A program made the position numbers and the translations under genes. Source: Acanthochromis polyacanthus (taxonomy: Eukaryota > Chordata > Actinopteri > Pomacentridae). From it: 64,000 nucleotides of DNA. Numbering within the stretch: position 1 is the stretch's first letter; each line of letters opens with the position of its first letter. The notes below the pieces were generated by a model. That model had not been told where the DNA came from. It worked only from the letters and a program-made list of their open reading frames with translations, and searched no databases. This document shows positions 62,746 to 64,000 of the stretch, piece by piece. Location of the stretch: NCBI RefSeq assembly GCF_021347895.1, contig NC_067120.1, positions 10,711,361-10,775,360 on the forward strand, read 5' to 3'.

Positions 62746-64000
62746 TCAGTCGGTGTAGCTTACTTTATCCAACTAATTGTTCAATCACATGTATTCAGTT
62801 TACAGTCAACAGTATATGACAGAGAAAAGTAACAGGCAGGAACCAAACTAGCAGTGTGAGAAATTATCTGGGTGCACCAGTGCAAATAAGCTCTGACACT
62901 TTATGTACAAAACTTTCCAGTAGCAGCTTTCACCGTTTAGTCAGCGCCGATGCTGGTTAACATGACAAACACCAGGTCATAGCAGCCGTCGGCAACTAAC
63001 GTCGAATCCAGGACTAACTTGATGACAGGCCAAAATGAAACATTGACGGTGATGTTTCTGTGTGCTGTCCGCCAAGCCTGTGAGGAAACAGGCTTCAACA
63101 GAACACAGCTGTCTGCACTCAGCCAACGTGATAGTTTATGAGGTAAAAGGAGCATCACTGTGGCGCTCAGCTATACAGTCAGAGCAGACTGCGTTTCTGT
63201 AGTTGCAACAGAGTGAGGTGTCTTGTCTAGTAAAACCTTCAGTTTTCAGGTGTGTCCCAGTTAAAATATCAATCAAATTTAAACACAAATTAAAAAAACA
63301 AGTAATCTGAATAAGGGCCTTCAGTACTTGGTGCAGGAGGACACTGTTATTTTAACTACATACGTTTTCTTTTACCTTATTTTCAGGCTGAAAAGCATCA
63401 TTGCCTCTACAAATAAAAGTAAGCACATTTCAGCTCTATTTATAACACAGCTTAGTGTGGACACGGCCCAACTCAATAACTCCTTTTGTTTCAGATGGCT
63501 TCTCCAGCCCTTTTACCTCCATGTGCGCACTTGGAAGAAAGTCCCTGACATCGCGATCATAAATATTGTATTAAGCTTTAAGGCACTGACTCTTCTGAGA
63601 ACAAAAAGAGTAAATCAACAACAAAGTCATGGCCAGAACAGGTCTGCACCTGTGCAGCTGGGTGCTGCAGGCCGTGACATCATGCAGAGTAACACAATCT
63701 CCAGACGGCACTGTTGTGAGCAATATCACCCAAAAAGGGGCATTGCCCAAACCGGCAACAGTTACGAAAATTGTTCTTTTTTTTAAAGAAAGAAAGAAAC
63801 GTCTCTGTAGATTTTTCATATTTTTCTTCTAAGTAATGATATTTTTTCAAGCAGCAGCATAAAATGTTGCCTGTTTCCTTGGGTCCAGTCGTTTTCTGTC
63901 AAGGTTACTGTCACACTTTCATGCAGAGCTGCATCTTGAGACTAGCCAGACCAATGAATTTTCTACTTCTATCCTGCCTCATCTGTTCAGTGTCAGTCTC
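62746..64000. other. Noncoding stretch at the right edge
   Basis: The 152-codon plus frame at 63328-63786 has no recognisable motif and its composition gives no support for coding. Confidence 0.55.

Noticed and set aside
63328..63786. Plus-strand open frame of 152 codons
   Set aside because: No motif, ordinary AT-rich composition, start not supported; probably chance.
1..64000. CRISPR array, operon, phage or bacterial gene cluster
   Set aside because: No regularly spaced direct repeats, no contiguous ORFs; repeats and composition are those of a fish nuclear genome.

Overview
The window looks like a stretch of teleost (ray-finned fish, probably percomorph) nuclear DNA. It is AT-rich, has scattered microsatellites, contains no bacterial-style gene order, and carries many decayed copies of repeat families I recognise from fish genomes: Tc1-like and piggyBac-like DNA transposons, an L2/Rex1-type LINE end, RTE-like LINE 3' tails, a LINE with an endonuclease-type C-terminus, and several unnamed fish dispersed repeats. 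I could not recognise one bona fide host protein-coding exon. The window is best read as intron or intergenic DNA, perhaps the 5' part of a large minus-strand gene; that last point is inference from splice-site-like sequences only.

Layout. 1-9101 is mostly unannotated noncoding DNA. 9104-10604 is a nearly complete but dead Tc1-like transposon with long terminal inverted repeats, TA target duplications, and a transposase that keeps its DD34E triad but is broken by a frameshift, a nonsense codon and a C-terminal deletion. 11489-12154 and 32493-33175 are two diverged copies of one piggyBac-like, TTAA-flanked nonautonomous element. 42179-43093 is a further TTAA-type element that landed inside an older fish repeat and split it in two. 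45254-46330 is the 3' end of an L2/Rex1-like LINE that was itself hit by a 5'-truncated RTE-like retrocopy with a 12-bp target duplication. 50272-50743 is a transposase-free deletion derivative of the Tc1 family seen at 9104. 57765-58005 is a minus-strand copy of the RTE-like tail. About 61880-62740 holds a decayed LINE whose C-terminal part is still readable.

Possible host signals are weak. Three minus-strand sites (38517, 28545, 22748-22854) and one plus-strand site (13727-13828) have splice-donor or promoter-like features. A perfect 20-bp palindrome overlaps an RFX X-box-like motif at 48274-48300. Several AT-rich blocks with homeodomain-like words resemble conserved noncoding elements. None is proven by sequence alone. 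The most solid observations are the transposon anatomy and the nested insertions; I see no convincing previously undescribed system.
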